From assembly GCA_016788295.1 (NCBI GenBank), contig JAEUSY010000061.1, forward strand, positions 146,804 to 210,803: a stretch of 64,000 nucleotides of DNA, written 5' to 3'. Shown piece after piece: positions 1-8,164 of the stretch. The translations under genes were made by a program, and so were the position numbers. The stretch comes from Flavobacteriales bacterium. GTDB taxonomy: Bacteria > Bacteroidota > Bacteroidia > Flavobacteriales_F > PHOS-HE28. Position 1 is the stretch's first letter. Every line of letters begins with the position of its first letter. The notes under the pieces were generated by a model. That model did no database searches. It worked only from the letters and a program-made list of their open reading frames with translations, and had not been told where the DNA came from.

Positions 1-1821
1 GGGTATACCTGCTGATGAGCCTAGAAATAAATAAGCCGCTCCCTCTTGCGTCTGACCGCTGGTGAATGTCACTGCGCCAACGATCAGGTCAGCATACCCA
101 TCTCCGTTGACATCACCGGCGGTGGAAACACTGCGTCCGAACCACGCATTCACACTATTGCTCTGTAGTGTCGTGGCAGGTGTGGTATTCACGCCTGTGG
201 CCGAGCCGTGGAAGACAAAAGCGGTGCCCTCCTGGGTCTGGCCTCCGATATTGTCTCTCCAATCCCCTACCACCACATCGCTAAACCCGTCGCCATTGAC
301 ATCGCCCGCGTGGGATACCGCCCAACCAAAGAACGAACTGATCCCCAATGAACTGAGCGTGGTGCTTGGTGCCGGATTAAGCCCACCGCCAACAAGACCG
401 CCAGTGGAGCCGTGATAGATATACGCAACGCCATTATCCGTGCCGTTGGCAGTCAAGTAATCATATCTATATGCCCCAACAATGATATCGCTGAACCCAT
501 CCCCATTGACGTCTCCTGCGCCGCTCACGGACGAGCCGAACTGAGCAGCTCCTTGATCCCGTGAGAGCCTGTGGGTGGCAGTGGTATTCACACCGGTGGC
601 GTTTCCCAAGAACACATAAGCAGCGCCAGCATTCGTGCTCGGGAAAGGTGCCAGCCAAGCGCCGCAGACAACGTCGCTGAATCCATCATTATTAATATCT
701 CCTGCGCAAGCCACACTGTAGCCCATGTAGTTATTCGCCGAGTTTGGCTGGAGTATGACATGTGGCGTGTTGGTGACACCGGTTGCTGAGCCTAGGTAGA
801 TGAATGCACCTCCTTCATTGGCTTGGCCATTGGAATAAGTGCTTGCTCCGATGATCAGATCGCCGTATCCATCACCGTTCAGGTCGCCAGCATTCGCCAC
901 GGAATAGCCGAATTGAATGCCGGCCAAATTGGGTTCCAGAATGACATTGGGTGTGGTGCCGATGCCCGTGGGACTTCCATAGTACACGTAACACAGCCCT
1001 TCATTGGTCTGGCCATTACTGGCTTGACTTGCTCCGACCACGACATCACTATAGCCATCACCGTTCAGGTCGCCGGCCGTACTGACAGAAGCTCCGAAAC
1101 CACCACTTGTTATGGTTCCGGTAAGTAACACGGTCGGTGAACCAGCGATCGGGTCAATGGTTATCGGATAGGTCGCACTTTCATCATCCACATCAATGCA
1201 GATGCCGTTCGGACTGTCTGAAGAAACGCGCATACACGCATCAAGCACCTCGCCGCAGGCATCCCATACCTTCAGTCCCTTATAATGCAGCGTAGTGCGT
1301 CCAAGGTGGTCGGTGAACTCTACGTCGCCTCCGGAATTGATCACTGGTTTAGCGCCTTTCGCGATATTCAAGGATACGGTCACTGGACCGTGACCCTCTA
1401 GCCGTTGGCGAATGATGAAGTTTTGCCGAAGGCCTTCCGGACCGTGCTCATATTGGATATCCCAGCCATTGCCAAGGTACCAGAGGTCATCGCTCTGAGC
1501 ACAGACTTCGCCGCCTCTCCATGGCAGCATTGCCGCATTCGTTCTGGACAGGCTGCCCACGTCAAGGGTCAATGACCATGCGTGTTTAACGGAACCGCTT
1601 GATGAAATCGTGAAACCTCGCTGAGAAACGACCGCATCAAAACCATGCGCCTGGTTTACCACCAAATGTTCGTCCGCGTGTCCGGTGGGACCGAAGCGCC
1701 ATTCTTGAGCAGCCAGATAGTCCATCGCTTCCTGCCCCAGACCAAGGTCCATTTGTTGTCCTAGGGAAGGGACAATGGATGCCATTCCCGCCAACAGGCA
1801 GAGAGCGAACTTGCGGAACAT
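1..1821 (-). CDS. Secreted FG-GAP repeat protein, 3' end outside window
   Basis: The minus-strand frame is open from an ATG at 1821 to the left edge (607 codons), so the C-terminus is missing. The first 20 or so residues (MFRKFALCLLAGMASIVPSLG) look like a Sec signal peptide. Residues 25 to about 220 form an N-terminal region resembling the start of other large Bacteroidota secreted proteins. From about residue 230 there are six FG-GAP-type repeats, each with a calcium-loop core such as AGDLNGDGYSDVVVGA, spaced about 190 nt apart (cores near 1057-1080, 868-890, 681-711, 499-523, 288-312 and 98-124). FG-GAP repeats build integrin-like beta-propellers, so the protein is probably an exported surface or secreted binding protein. 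A T9SS sorting domain is expected beyond the edge but not seen. It is divergent from the DUF2279 gene. Confidence 0.85.
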   Translation of the reverse strand, partial: MFRKFALCLLAGMASIVPSLGQQMDLGLGQEAMDYLAAQEWRFGPTGHADEHLVVNQAHGFDAVVSQRGFTISSSGSVKHAWSLTLDVGSLSRTNAAMLPWRGGEVCAQSDDLWYLGNGWDIQYEHGPEGLRQNFIIRQRLEGHGPVTVSLNIAKGAKPVINSGGDVEFTDHLGRTTLHYKGLKVWDACGEVLDACMRVSSDSPNGICIDVDDESATYPITIDPIAGSPTVLLTGTITSGGFGASVSTAGDLNGDGYSDVVVGASQASNGQTNEGLCYVYYGSPTGIGTTPNVILEPNLAGIQFGYSVANAGDLNGDGYGDLIIGASTYSNGQANEGGAFIYLGSATGVTNTPHVILQPNSANNYMGYSVACAGDINNDGFSDVVCGAWLAPFPSTNAGAAYVFLGNATGVNTTATHRLSRDQGAAQFGSSVSGAGDVNGDGFSDIIVGAYRYDYLTANGTDNGVAYIYHGSTGGLVGGGLNPAPSTTLSSLGISSFFGWAVSHAGDVNGDGFSDVVVGDWRDNIGGQTQEGTAFVFHGSATGVNTTPATTLQSNSVNAWFGRSVSTAGDVNGDGYADLIVGAVTFTSGQTQEGAAYLFLGSSAGIP

Positions 1822-1921
1822 ACCAGAGCGTATCGGTGATCTTATCGGGTACAAGTTACGAAATTGGCCCCACAAAAGCCAGCCTCATCTTGCATATGGT
1901 GTTGGTCCACAGGTGCTTTAC

Positions 1922-2866
1922 ATGGGTATAAAGGGTGCGGTATTGCCAATGGTTGCGGCCATCTTCGGTTCCCGATATGCATTCATGCTGTGCTCGGTGG
2001 GTGCTTTCCTTTCATGCATGGATGCCAGTGCGCAGGTATACGATGGGGATACCTTGACGTATCCACAGGAACCACGTTGCCTGCGTAATACGGGAATTCT
2101 TGTTGGCGCATCCATGGTAGGTACTTTGATCATACTTGATCAGGCCTGGTATGCCGAATATGAGCGCAGCCCGATGCACTCCTTCGATGATAGTGGGGAA
2201 TGGCTGCAGATGGATAAGGTCGGACACTTCTTCAGTGCCTACACCCTGGGCTCATGGGGGCATGCGCTCATGCAACGCTGCGGGGCTTCAACCGGCTCAG
2301 CACGCTGGGTGGGTGGGAGCCTCGGGTTCTTCTTCCTTACAGGCGTGGAATTGCTGGACGGCACTTCCGCGGGTTGGGGGTTCTCTTGGAGCGATATGGC
2401 GGCCAATTCGATAGGGACCGGCCTCTTCATTGGACAGGATGCTCTTTGGGGCGAACAGCGCATCGTGGCCAAGTTCTCTGCACACCTGACACCCTATGCG
2501 GAACAGTCGCCTGACCTCTTGGGAAGCAGCACCATGGAGCGCTTCCTGAAGGATTACAATGGCCAGACCATTTGGCTGAGCGCCAACCTCCACCGGTTCA
2601 TGCCGCGAGCAGGGTTGCCCCAATGGTTAAGTGTTTCGGTAGGGTATGGTGCCGAAGGGATGGTGTCCGCATTTCCGCCCGAGGAAGGCGGTGATCCATG
2701 GTACCGCCAAATTTATCTGGCACCGGATATCGACCTGGCACGCATCAAGGTCAGATCACGCGCATTGCGTACGGCGCTTTTTGTGCTGGGAAGTATAAAG
2801 TTTCCTTTGCCAGCCTTGGAATTCACAAGTAATGGGCAGGTGAACGCCCACTGGGTGGTTTTCTGA
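1922..2866 (+). CDS. DUF2279-family (YfiM-like) membrane-associated protein
   Basis: I recognise the DUF2279 pattern around LQMDKVGHFFSAYTLG, followed by a glycine-rich hydrophobic stretch and SWSDMAANSIGTGLFIGQD. These proteins of unknown function are membrane-associated and common in Bacteroidota. The frame is open further upstream, to 1775, but that start would run into the divergent FG-GAP gene. ATG 1922 or ATG 1949 gives a hydrophobic, signal-like N-terminus ending near CMDASAQ, and 1922 is chosen tentatively. The stop codon ends at 2866, directly abutting the stop of the convergent Nudix gene at 2867. Function is unknown. Confidence 0.75.
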   Translation: MGIKGAVLPMVAAIFGSRYAFMLCSVGAFLSCMDASAQVYDGDTLTYPQEPRCLRNTGILVGASMVGTLIILDQAWYAEYERSPMHSFDDSGEWLQMDKVGHFFSAYTLGSWGHALMQRCGASTGSARWVGGSLGFFFLTGVELLDGTSAGWGFSWSDMAANSIGTGLFIGQDALWGEQRIVAKFSAHLTPYAEQSPDLLGSSTMERFLKDYNGQTIWLSANLHRFMPRAGLPQWLSVSVGYGAEGMVSAFPPEEGGDPWYRQIYLAPDIDLARIKVRSRALRTALFVLGSIKFPLPALEFTSNGQVNAHWVVF

Positions 2867-3439
2867 TCAAAGCCGCAAAGCGCCTTCGTACAGAAGCAGC
2901 TTCACTTTAAGCACGGCCGCCACGGTCAGGCTGTCACGGACATCGCCACGCATCACCATCCCATACAGTTCATCGAAGGGCACCATCCGCAGTGCAAGGT
3001 CCTCATTGTGGTCCGGTTCGGGCTTGTGGAAGGTGAGTCCTTGCGCAACGAAGATCACCGCATGCTCATCGCTAGCACTATTGCTCAGGTCCATTTCCAG
3101 CAAAGGGGTCCATTGTTCGGCAACGATACCGGCCTCTTCACGTAGTTCCCGTTTTGCACTGTCCAATGGGGGGAGGTCCCGTCGGCCACCTCCTTCGGGG
3201 ATCTCCCAGCTGTAGGCCTTGATGGGGTAGCGGTACTGTCCAATGATCCACGTGTTCCCATCAGCATCCAAGGGGACCACCCCCACAGCAATGTTCTTGA
3301 AGTGGATCACCCCGTAGATGCCGTCCTGGCCGCTCGGGTCGATCACTTCATGATGGCTCACGCTGATCCAAGGCGTGGCGTAACGTTCTTCAATGCTCCG
3401 GGTCTTCCACGGACCGCGTTCTTCCACAATGGCCTTCAT
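2867..3439 (-). CDS. Nudix hydrolase, ADP-ribose pyrophosphatase-like
   Basis: This 190-residue protein has the length and layout of the ADP-ribose/nucleoside-diphosphate-sugar pyrophosphatase group of Nudix enzymes, which split X-P-P-nucleoside compounds. The second half of the Nudix box is intact (RELREEAGI near residues 110-120), preceded by the family's EIPEGGG. Counting Gx5Ex7REUxEExGU, the first glutamate position is occupied by leucine (GGGRRDLPPLDSAK), so metal binding may rely on the REUxEE helix. A TATCTTCG promoter box lies 6 nt before the start. The gene is convergent with and abuts the DUF2279 gene. The precise substrate cannot be told from sequence. Confidence 0.85.
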   Translation of the reverse strand: MKAIVEERGPWKTRSIEERYATPWISVSHHEVIDPSGQDGIYGVIHFKNIAVGVVPLDADGNTWIIGQYRYPIKAYSWEIPEGGGRRDLPPLDSAKRELREEAGIVAEQWTPLLEMDLSNSASDEHAVIFVAQGLTFHKPEPDHNEDLALRMVPFDELYGMVMRGDVRDSLTVAAVLKVKLLLYEGALRL

Positions 3440-3445
3440 GGCGGC

Positions 3446-3453
3446 CGAAGATA
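3446..3453 (-). promoter_or_regulatory. -7 promoter box of the Nudix gene
   Basis: Read on the minus strand this is TATCTTCG, one change from the Bacteroidota -7 consensus TAnnTTTG. Only 6 nt separate it from the ATG at 3439, so transcription would start at or next to the start codon. Confidence 0.5.
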
Positions 3454-3463
3454 GAGGCGGGGG

Positions 3464-4249
3464 TCAACGATTTTCCTTGGGCAGGTCGAACCGGATGCTC
3501 ACCTGCAGGATGCTCCGCACCCGCTGGCCTGCCTTCTGTCCAGGCAACCATTGGATCTTGTGCACCAAGCGCATGGCCTCATCGGTGCAACCTCCGCCCA
3601 CATCCTCGATGGCGTGCAGGTTGCTGAGCGTGCCCGAGGGCTCCACCACGAACTCCAAGCGTACCGTGCCATCCAGACTGTAGCGGAACGCCTCGGGCGG
3701 ATACCGCATGTTCTGGGCGATGTATTTGGGCAGGCCCGCCATACCATTGGGGATGACAGGTGCCACGAACACCTCCAATTGCTTGGCCTGGTACACCTGT
3801 ATCGATGTGTCGGCAGGAAGTTTGAAGACAGCGTCCGTGCGCTCATGGCGCCCCTTCAGCCAGCGCTTGTACTTCGCGGGGTCGAACGGTACGGCGAGGT
3901 AATGGTCCTTTGGGGAGCACAATTCCCCGCTCGTGGCCGGCTTCCATCGCACCATGCGCACCAGACGGAGCGCCTCGGCATCACATTCCGGGCTCAAGGT
4001 CCGGCCCACTGAAATGTCGCGCAAAGTGCCGTCGGGTTCCAGGTGCACAGTGATCACCACTTCGCCTTTGATACCGGCCTCCAATGCGGCCGCAGGGTAG
4101 TGCAGTTCCTGCTCGAAGAGCTTATCCAAGGCTGTGCGCCCCCCAATGGCTACACAGGTTCCATTGGTCTGTGACCTCAAGGGAGTAACACCGATGAGGA
4201 GCAGGATGGTCGGTATGAGCGAGCGGCGCAGGTGGGAATGGACGATCAT
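3464..4249 (-). CDS. Secreted protein with two TonB C-terminal domains
   Basis: ATG 4249 is chosen because it starts a signal peptide (MIVHSHLRRSLIPTILLLIG, ending near LRSQ). Upstream in-frame codons would overlap the divergent Smr gene. Two copies of the TonB_C fold follow: one around HYPAAALEAGIKGEVVITV with the WKPA end, and one around MRYPPEAFRYSLDGTVRLEF with the WLPG end. Each contains the family's G-x-V-x-hydrophobic-x-F/V and EAxRLV features. TonB_C domains contact outer-membrane receptors, but there is no N-terminal transmembrane anchor plus proline linker here, so this is probably a periplasmic TonB-like protein of unknown partner rather than a classical energy transducer. Confidence 0.8.
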   Translation of the reverse strand: MIVHSHLRRSLIPTILLLIGVTPLRSQTNGTCVAIGGRTALDKLFEQELHYPAAALEAGIKGEVVITVHLEPDGTLRDISVGRTLSPECDAEALRLVRMVRWKPATSGELCSPKDHYLAVPFDPAKYKRWLKGRHERTDAVFKLPADTSIQVYQAKQLEVFVAPVIPNGMAGLPKYIAQNMRYPPEAFRYSLDGTVRLEFVVEPSGTLSNLHAIEDVGGGCTDEAMRLVHKIQWLPGQKAGQRVRSILQVSIRFDLPKENR

Positions 4250-4256
4250 GGTCCTG

Positions 4257-4264
4257 TAAATTTG
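4257..4264 (+). promoter_or_regulatory. -7 promoter box of the Smr gene
   Basis: TAAATTTG is a perfect match to the Bacteroidota -7 consensus TAnnTTTG. Four bases separate it from the ATG at 4269, which predicts a leaderless or nearly leaderless transcript. Confidence 0.65.
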
Positions 4265-4268
4265 CGGA

Positions 4269-4856
4269 ATGTCCTCGTCAAAGTTCATGCCTGGCGACCG
4301 TATCACCTTCCTCGATGAGGTAGGGGGCGGGGTCGTGCTGCAGGTTCTTGGAGCGAATATCGTTCGGGTAAGGACCGACGAGGGCTTTGAACTGGACCGT
4401 TCCATTAAAGGGCTGGTTCGTGCCGATCGTGATCGTGAACAGGCGCTGACGCGGCTGAGCGACCATCAGGCCAGCCTAATCGCAGCCGACGATGTGCTTG
4501 AGGAGAAGAGGCGCAGGAAGGGGCAGGCGGCACGACCCGGTAAAACGCCCAAGAAGCCCGATGACCAGGGAATTGCCGAGGTGGACCTTCACCTGCACGA
4601 ACTTGTGGAGGATGAGACCCGCCTGAGCGATGGGGAGAAGTTGGAGTTCCAATTGCGCTATTTCGAGCGTGCCTTGGAATCAGCTATACGCAACGGTAAG
4701 CGGAAATTGATCGTCATACACGGTGTGGGGGAAGGGGTGTTGCGGGAAGAGGTGCGGCGCATGCTTCAGTATTACGATGGTGTGCAGTTCCATGATGCGG
4801 ACATGCGACGCTATGGGGTGGGCGCCACGGAAGTGGTGATCCTTCGCCATCGCTGA
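4269..4856 (+). CDS. Smr-domain protein (MutS2 C-terminus-like, DUF2027-type)
   Basis: The N-terminal 60 residues form a small beta-rich domain (MSSSKFMPGDRITFLDEVGGG). A charged lysine/arginine linker (about 80-97) leads to a C-terminal Smr domain with the motifs EVDLHLHEL (for LDLHG) and VIHGVGEGVLREEVRRML. Smr domains bind and cut branched DNA or RNA in MutS2 and stand-alone proteins. Bacteroidota carry this short N-terminal-domain-plus-Smr form, whose cellular role is not settled. The start is fixed by the promoter box just before it. The gene lies immediately upstream of the RNase P RNA on the same strand. Confidence 0.85.
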   Translation: MSSSKFMPGDRITFLDEVGGGVVLQVLGANIVRVRTDEGFELDRSIKGLVRADRDREQALTRLSDHQASLIAADDVLEEKRRRKGQAARPGKTPKKPDDQGIAEVDLHLHELVEDETRLSDGEKLEFQLRYFERALESAIRNGKRKLIVIHGVGEGVLREEVRRMLQYYDGVQFHDADMRRYGVGATEVVILRHR

Positions 4857-4887
4857 TCGTATGGTCCTTCGAGACGTTCATTGACAT

Positions 4888-5325
4888 CCTGTGCATCGCT
4901 CCATCGTCCCAGGTCTATGGCCTGGGGAGGAAAGTCCGGGCAGCATAGGGCACCATGCTTCCTAACGGGAAGGAGCGCGTTCGGGAACGGACGTGCTACG
5001 GAAAGTGCCACAGAAAGGGAGACCGCCACAGGACCGCAAGGTCCGAGGCCTGAACTTGGCAAGGCCCGCCTTCGCCAAGGCTTCGGCGTGGCAAGGATGA
5101 AAAGGTGAGGTAAGAGCTCACCAGTGCCCCGTGTGAGCGGGGCAGCTTGGTAAACCCCACGGGCTGAAAGACCATGTATACCGGGGTTCCGTCGCAAGGC
5201 GGATAAGGACGGCCCGTCCGATCCCGGAGGGTAGGTCGATAGAGGCGGCGTGCGAGCGACGTCCCAGATAGATGATGGAGGTCCTTCGCAAGAGGGACAC
5301 AGGACCCGGCTTATAGATGCACAGG
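4888..5325 (+). ncRNA. rnpB: RNase P RNA, class A
   Basis: The catalytic RNA that matures tRNA 5' ends. Diagnostic conserved segments are present in order: GAGGAAAGTCCGGGC near 4927 (P4 5' strand region), GGTAAGAGCTCACC near 5110, GGTAAACCCCAC near 5150, and the 3' part ACCCGGCTTATAG. The ends pair: CCTGTGCATC at 4888-4897 is the exact reverse complement of GATGCACAGG at 5316-5325, defining helix P1 and the gene limits. The variable P12 helix region (about 5055-5100) is lengthened by a member of a short interspersed palindrome family found elsewhere in the window. A terminator hairpin follows at 5333. Confidence 0.95.
5063..5096 (+). repeat. CTTCGCC-type short palindrome inside rnpB
   Basis: The core CGCCTTCGCCAAGGCTTCGG (from 5067) with following CGTGGCAAGG closely matches 36496-36526 (CGCCTTCGCAAGGCTTCCGG...GGGGCAAGG) and resembles 37158-37190 and 33264-33281. 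It lies in the P12 region of RNase P RNA, which tolerates length change, so the RNA should remain functional. Confidence 0.55.
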
Positions 5326-5332
5326 CTTTATT

Positions 5333-5363
5333 GAAGGGCTCTTCGCAATGCGGAGGGCCCTTC
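5333..5363 (+). terminator. Terminator after rnpB
   Basis: GAAGGGC at 5333-5339 pairs with GCCCTTC at 5357-5363, with partial pairing inside, followed by TTCGTTC. It sits just downstream of the RNase P RNA. Confidence 0.65.
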
Positions 5364-5411
5364 TTCGTTCATGCTTGACGTTGTGGAACAAATGTTGCCA
5401 TGCGCCTTCGG

Positions 5412-5419
5412 TACCTTTG
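5412..5419 (+). promoter_or_regulatory. -7 promoter box of the 5426 gene
   Basis: TACCTTTG matches TAnnTTTG exactly. It ends 6 nt before the GTG start at 5426 and follows the rnpB terminator. Confidence 0.6.
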
Positions 5420-5425
5420 CACGCT

Positions 5426-6139
5426 GTGAAACGTGTCCTGCTCTCCCTCCTCGTGCTGTCGGGCTTTTCCTGCTTCGCGCAGGAGCAGGTCGTTATAAAT
5501 GGCCAAGTGGTATCGGCCACACAGGAGCGCACCTATTACGACCTGATGGTCGTGAACAAGCGTACACGGTCGGGCACGTTCGGCAATACGGACGGATCAT
5601 TCACGGTTACGGCTTTGCGCACCGATACCCTGCTTATCGGGTCGGTAGGGCATGTTACCCAGGCCATCACCATGCGCGATAGTGTGCCCAAAGCGAGCTA
5701 TCGGGTGGTGGTCCGGCTCAGCCCTTTGCAGGTGCAATTGCGTGAGGTGGAGATCATCAGCCAGCGTACACTACAAGAGATCCAAAAGGATATTGAAAGG
5801 TTGGGATACAAAGAGAGTGACTACCGCATCAGCCAGGTGGATGCGCTCCAGAGCCCGATCACATTCCTGTACCAGGAGTTCAGTCGGCGTGAACGCAGCA
5901 AACGATTGGTGGCCCAATTGGAGAACGAGGACCGCAAGCGTGCATTGCTGAAGGAGCTTCTTCAGAAGTACGTGGAGTACGACATCATCAACCTAAGTGA
6001 TGAGTCGTTCGACGATTTCATCGACTTCTGTGCGGTGCCCGATGCGGTGATCAAGGGCCTGACGCAATACGAGTTCCTGCTCTATGTCAAGAAGAAGTAC
6101 GAACTGTACACCAGTCTCGGGCCGACACGCATGCACTGA
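5426..6139 (+). CDS. Secreted protein with carboxypeptidase-like regulatory domain
   Basis: A GTG start at 5426 is preferred because it begins a clean signal peptide (VKRVLLSLLVLSGFSCFAQ). Earlier in-frame codons lie inside the rnpB terminator. Residues about 22-115 form a beta-sandwich of the CarboxypepD_reg-like type (INGQVVSATQERTYYDLMVV, then GTFGNTDGSFTV), which in Bacteroidota is often found on TonB-linked and surface proteins. The remainder is helical and charged (QEIQKDIERLGYKESDYR onwards). No enzymatic motif is visible. One base separates its stop from the next gene, so the two are probably cotranscribed and may act together at the cell envelope. Confidence 0.75.
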   Translation: MKRVLLSLLVLSGFSCFAQEQVVINGQVVSATQERTYYDLMVVNKRTRSGTFGNTDGSFTVTALRTDTLLIGSVGHVTQAITMRDSVPKASYRVVVRLSPLQVQLREVEIISQRTLQEIQKDIERLGYKESDYRISQVDALQSPITFLYQEFSRRERSKRLVAQLENEDRKRALLKELLQKYVEYDIINLSDESFDDFIDFCAVPDAVIKGLTQYEFLLYVKKKYELYTSLGPTRMH

Positions 6140-6140
6140 G

Positions 6141-7109
6141 ATGCGTGCCATGATGCTGCTTCATCCGTTCTGGTCGTTGTTGTCGAAAGTGTTGCTGGTG
6201 GTCCTATTCGTGTTCGCATCCGTGCGGACCCTACAGGCACAACCCGACACCTTGTTGCGCCATATTCAATTGAGCGAAGTGGTGATCAGCGCCCGTGCCC
6301 AAGGCTTCGATGTGGATGCGTTCGTTCGCCAGGTGCGTGAGGATACCACCTTTCATAAGGCATTCCTGAACACCCGTTACTATCCGAACCAAGTGCGCAG
6401 TGCGTTGCGGGTACACAACAAGGGCGATAAGGAGACCGCCTCGTTGGTCCGCTTAGGTCGGTTGACGCGCGAGGGGAGGTTGGCGCAACTGGTCTTGGAT
6501 AGTGTACAGGAGTCCGGAAAGCTGCGTGACCGCAAGGGTGCGTTCAGGTTCCTTACGGTGGAAATGTATGACGATGTGTTCTTTCCGAAAGGTCCCGTCG
6601 TAGCTGATAACACTGTTGCAACACGAAAGCTGGAGGTCGATAGGGGAAGCCGGTTCGATAAGTACAAAAGCGAACTGAAGAAGTTCATGTTCGACCCAGG
6701 GACCGAGATCGCCAGTGTGCCGTTCATCGGCGATAAGCTCGCCCTGTTCAGTCCAGAGATGGCACCGCTTTATGAGTTCCGGATCTGGAGCGATACCCGC
6801 GACGGCGTGGAGTGCTGGGTGTTCAGCGCCGAGGCCAGACCGGAGTTCCGCGATGGACGTACGGTGATCAAGACCATGGACACCTGGTTCGATCAGGCGA
6901 GCGGTGCTGTACTGGCCCGTAACTACCGTATCGCGAGCAGTTCGGTCTTTCTCGACTTCGACATCACCATCAAGGTGCGCAACACGCTACTGGGCGATGT
7001 GCTCGTGCCTGTCCGCGTCGATTACGATGGCGACTGGGACATCCCCTTCAAGAGCCGCGAGATCGTGCGGTTCTGGTTGGAGTATGGCGATTGGCAGGTG
7101 GGGCCTTAG
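6141..7109 (+). CDS. Secreted protein of unknown function
   Basis: ATG 6141 follows the previous stop by one base and begins a hydrophobic signal segment (LSKVLLVVLFVFASVRTLQAQ). The mature protein starts with LLRHIQLSEVVISARAQGFD, which resembles the segment after a carboxypeptidase-like regulatory domain in TonB-linked proteins. The rest is a mixed alpha/beta protein with many aromatic residues towards the end (DYDGDWDIPFKS, FWLEYGDWQ), compatible with an outer-membrane or periplasmic lipid-facing protein. I recognise no family. Its TAG stop overlaps the convergent trxB stop by 4 nt. Confidence 0.75.
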   Translation: MRAMMLLHPFWSLLSKVLLVVLFVFASVRTLQAQPDTLLRHIQLSEVVISARAQGFDVDAFVRQVREDTTFHKAFLNTRYYPNQVRSALRVHNKGDKETASLVRLGRLTREGRLAQLVLDSVQESGKLRDRKGAFRFLTVEMYDDVFFPKGPVVADNTVATRKLEVDRGSRFDKYKSELKKFMFDPGTEIASVPFIGDKLALFSPEMAPLYEFRIWSDTRDGVECWVFSAEARPEFRDGRTVIKTMDTWFDQASGAVLARNYRIASSSVFLDFDITIKVRNTLLGDVLVPVRVDYDGDWDIPFKSREIVRFWLEYGDWQVGP

Positions 7110-8056
7110 TGCTTTCCCTGCCCGGCCAGCCAACGCTCGGCGTCCAACGCGGCCATGCAACCGCTGCCTGCGCTGGTCACGGCCTGGCGGTAGACCTTGT
7201 CGGCACAGTCACCGGCCACGAACACACCGGGCACCTTGGTGCTGGTGCGGTCGGCGTCGTGTTTCAGGTAGCCGGCCTCGTCCATGTCCAGCCAGTCTTT
7301 GAAGATGTCCGTGGCGGGTTTGTGACCGATGGCGACGAACAACCCGGTGACATCGAGCTTGCGCTCTTCTCCGGTGGCGTTGTTGATGGCAATGATGCCT
7401 TCCACGGCGTGCTCACCCAGCACGTCCTTCACTTCCGTGTTGAAGAGCACTTCGATGTTCGGGGTGTTCTGCACACGGTGCACCATGGCCTTGCTGGCGC
7501 GGAACTCATCCTTCCGCACGAGCATGTACACCTTGGGGCAGAGCTTGGCAAGGTATGTGGCCTCTTCGCAGGCCGTATCGCCGGCACCCACCAAGGCCAC
7601 GGTCTGGCCGCGGTAAAAGAAACCATCGCAAACGGCGCAGGCGGTAACCCCGCCGCCGATGTCGCGAAGACGTATCTCGTTGGGAAGTCCCAGCCATTTG
7701 GCGCTGGCCCCGGTGCTGATGATCACAGTGTCCGCGTGGATCTCGCTCTTTTCGTCCACCCAAACCTTGTGCACAGGTCCGGAGAAATCCACTTTGGTCA
7801 CCCAACCATTACGGATCACGGTCTCGAAGCGAAGGGCCTGCTGCTTGAGGTCCTCCATCATGTCCGGACCGGTGCGGCCTTTGGGATAACCAGGGTAGTT
7901 ATCCACTTCAGTGGTCTGCGTGAGCTGGCCTCCGGGAAGGGGGCCTTCGATCATCAGTGGCTTCAGGTCGGCGCGTGCGGCGTAGATGGCAGCGGAATAC
8001 CCAGCGGGGCCCGATCCGATGATCAGGCATTTGACGTGTTCGGGGGAGTTGCTCAT
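7106..8056 (-). CDS. trxB: Thioredoxin-disulfide reductase
   Basis: A 316-residue flavoprotein that reduces thioredoxin with NADPH in the cytoplasm. The N-terminal FAD motif is GSGPAG (residues 14-19), the redox-active pair is C140-AV-C143 in ACAVCDGFF, the NADPH-binding GAGDTA lies near 157, and the C-terminal FAD-contact segment is VFVAGDCADKVYRQAVTSAGSG. Length and motif order are standard for bacterial TrxB. A TAACTTCG promoter box lies 15 nt upstream. It is convergent with the preceding secreted-protein gene, with overlapping stops. Confidence 0.97.
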   Translation of the reverse strand: MSNSPEHVKCLIIGSGPAGYSAAIYAARADLKPLMIEGPLPGGQLTQTTEVDNYPGYPKGRTGPDMMEDLKQQALRFETVIRNGWVTKVDFSGPVHKVWVDEKSEIHADTVIISTGASAKWLGLPNEIRLRDIGGGVTACAVCDGFFYRGQTVALVGAGDTACEEATYLAKLCPKVYMLVRKDEFRASKAMVHRVQNTPNIEVLFNTEVKDVLGEHAVEGIIAINNATGEERKLDVTGLFVAIGHKPATDIFKDWLDMDEAGYLKHDADRTSTKVPGVFVAGDCADKVYRQAVTSAGSGCMAALDAERWLAGQGKH

Positions 8057-8071
8057 GGCGATAATGGGGCG

Positions 8072-8079
8072 CGAAGTTA
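8072..8079 (-). promoter_or_regulatory. -7 promoter box of trxB
   Basis: Minus-strand TAACTTCG, the TAnnTTCG variant seen repeatedly in this window, 15 nt before the trxB ATG. Confidence 0.45.
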
Positions 8080-8164
8080 GCCGCGACGGAGGTGCGCGCC
8101 GGTGATCGGTGTTACCGAAGCTGGGACGGCAAAGCGCCGCGTGAGGGAGAAGCAGGACCGATGC

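Noticed and set aside
1775..1921. N-terminal extension of the DUF2279 gene
   Set aside because: It would overlap the divergent FG-GAP gene and lacks a signal-like start.
7091..8080. 329-codon open frame opposite trxB
   Set aside because: Shadow of trxB, whose motifs are complete on the other strand.
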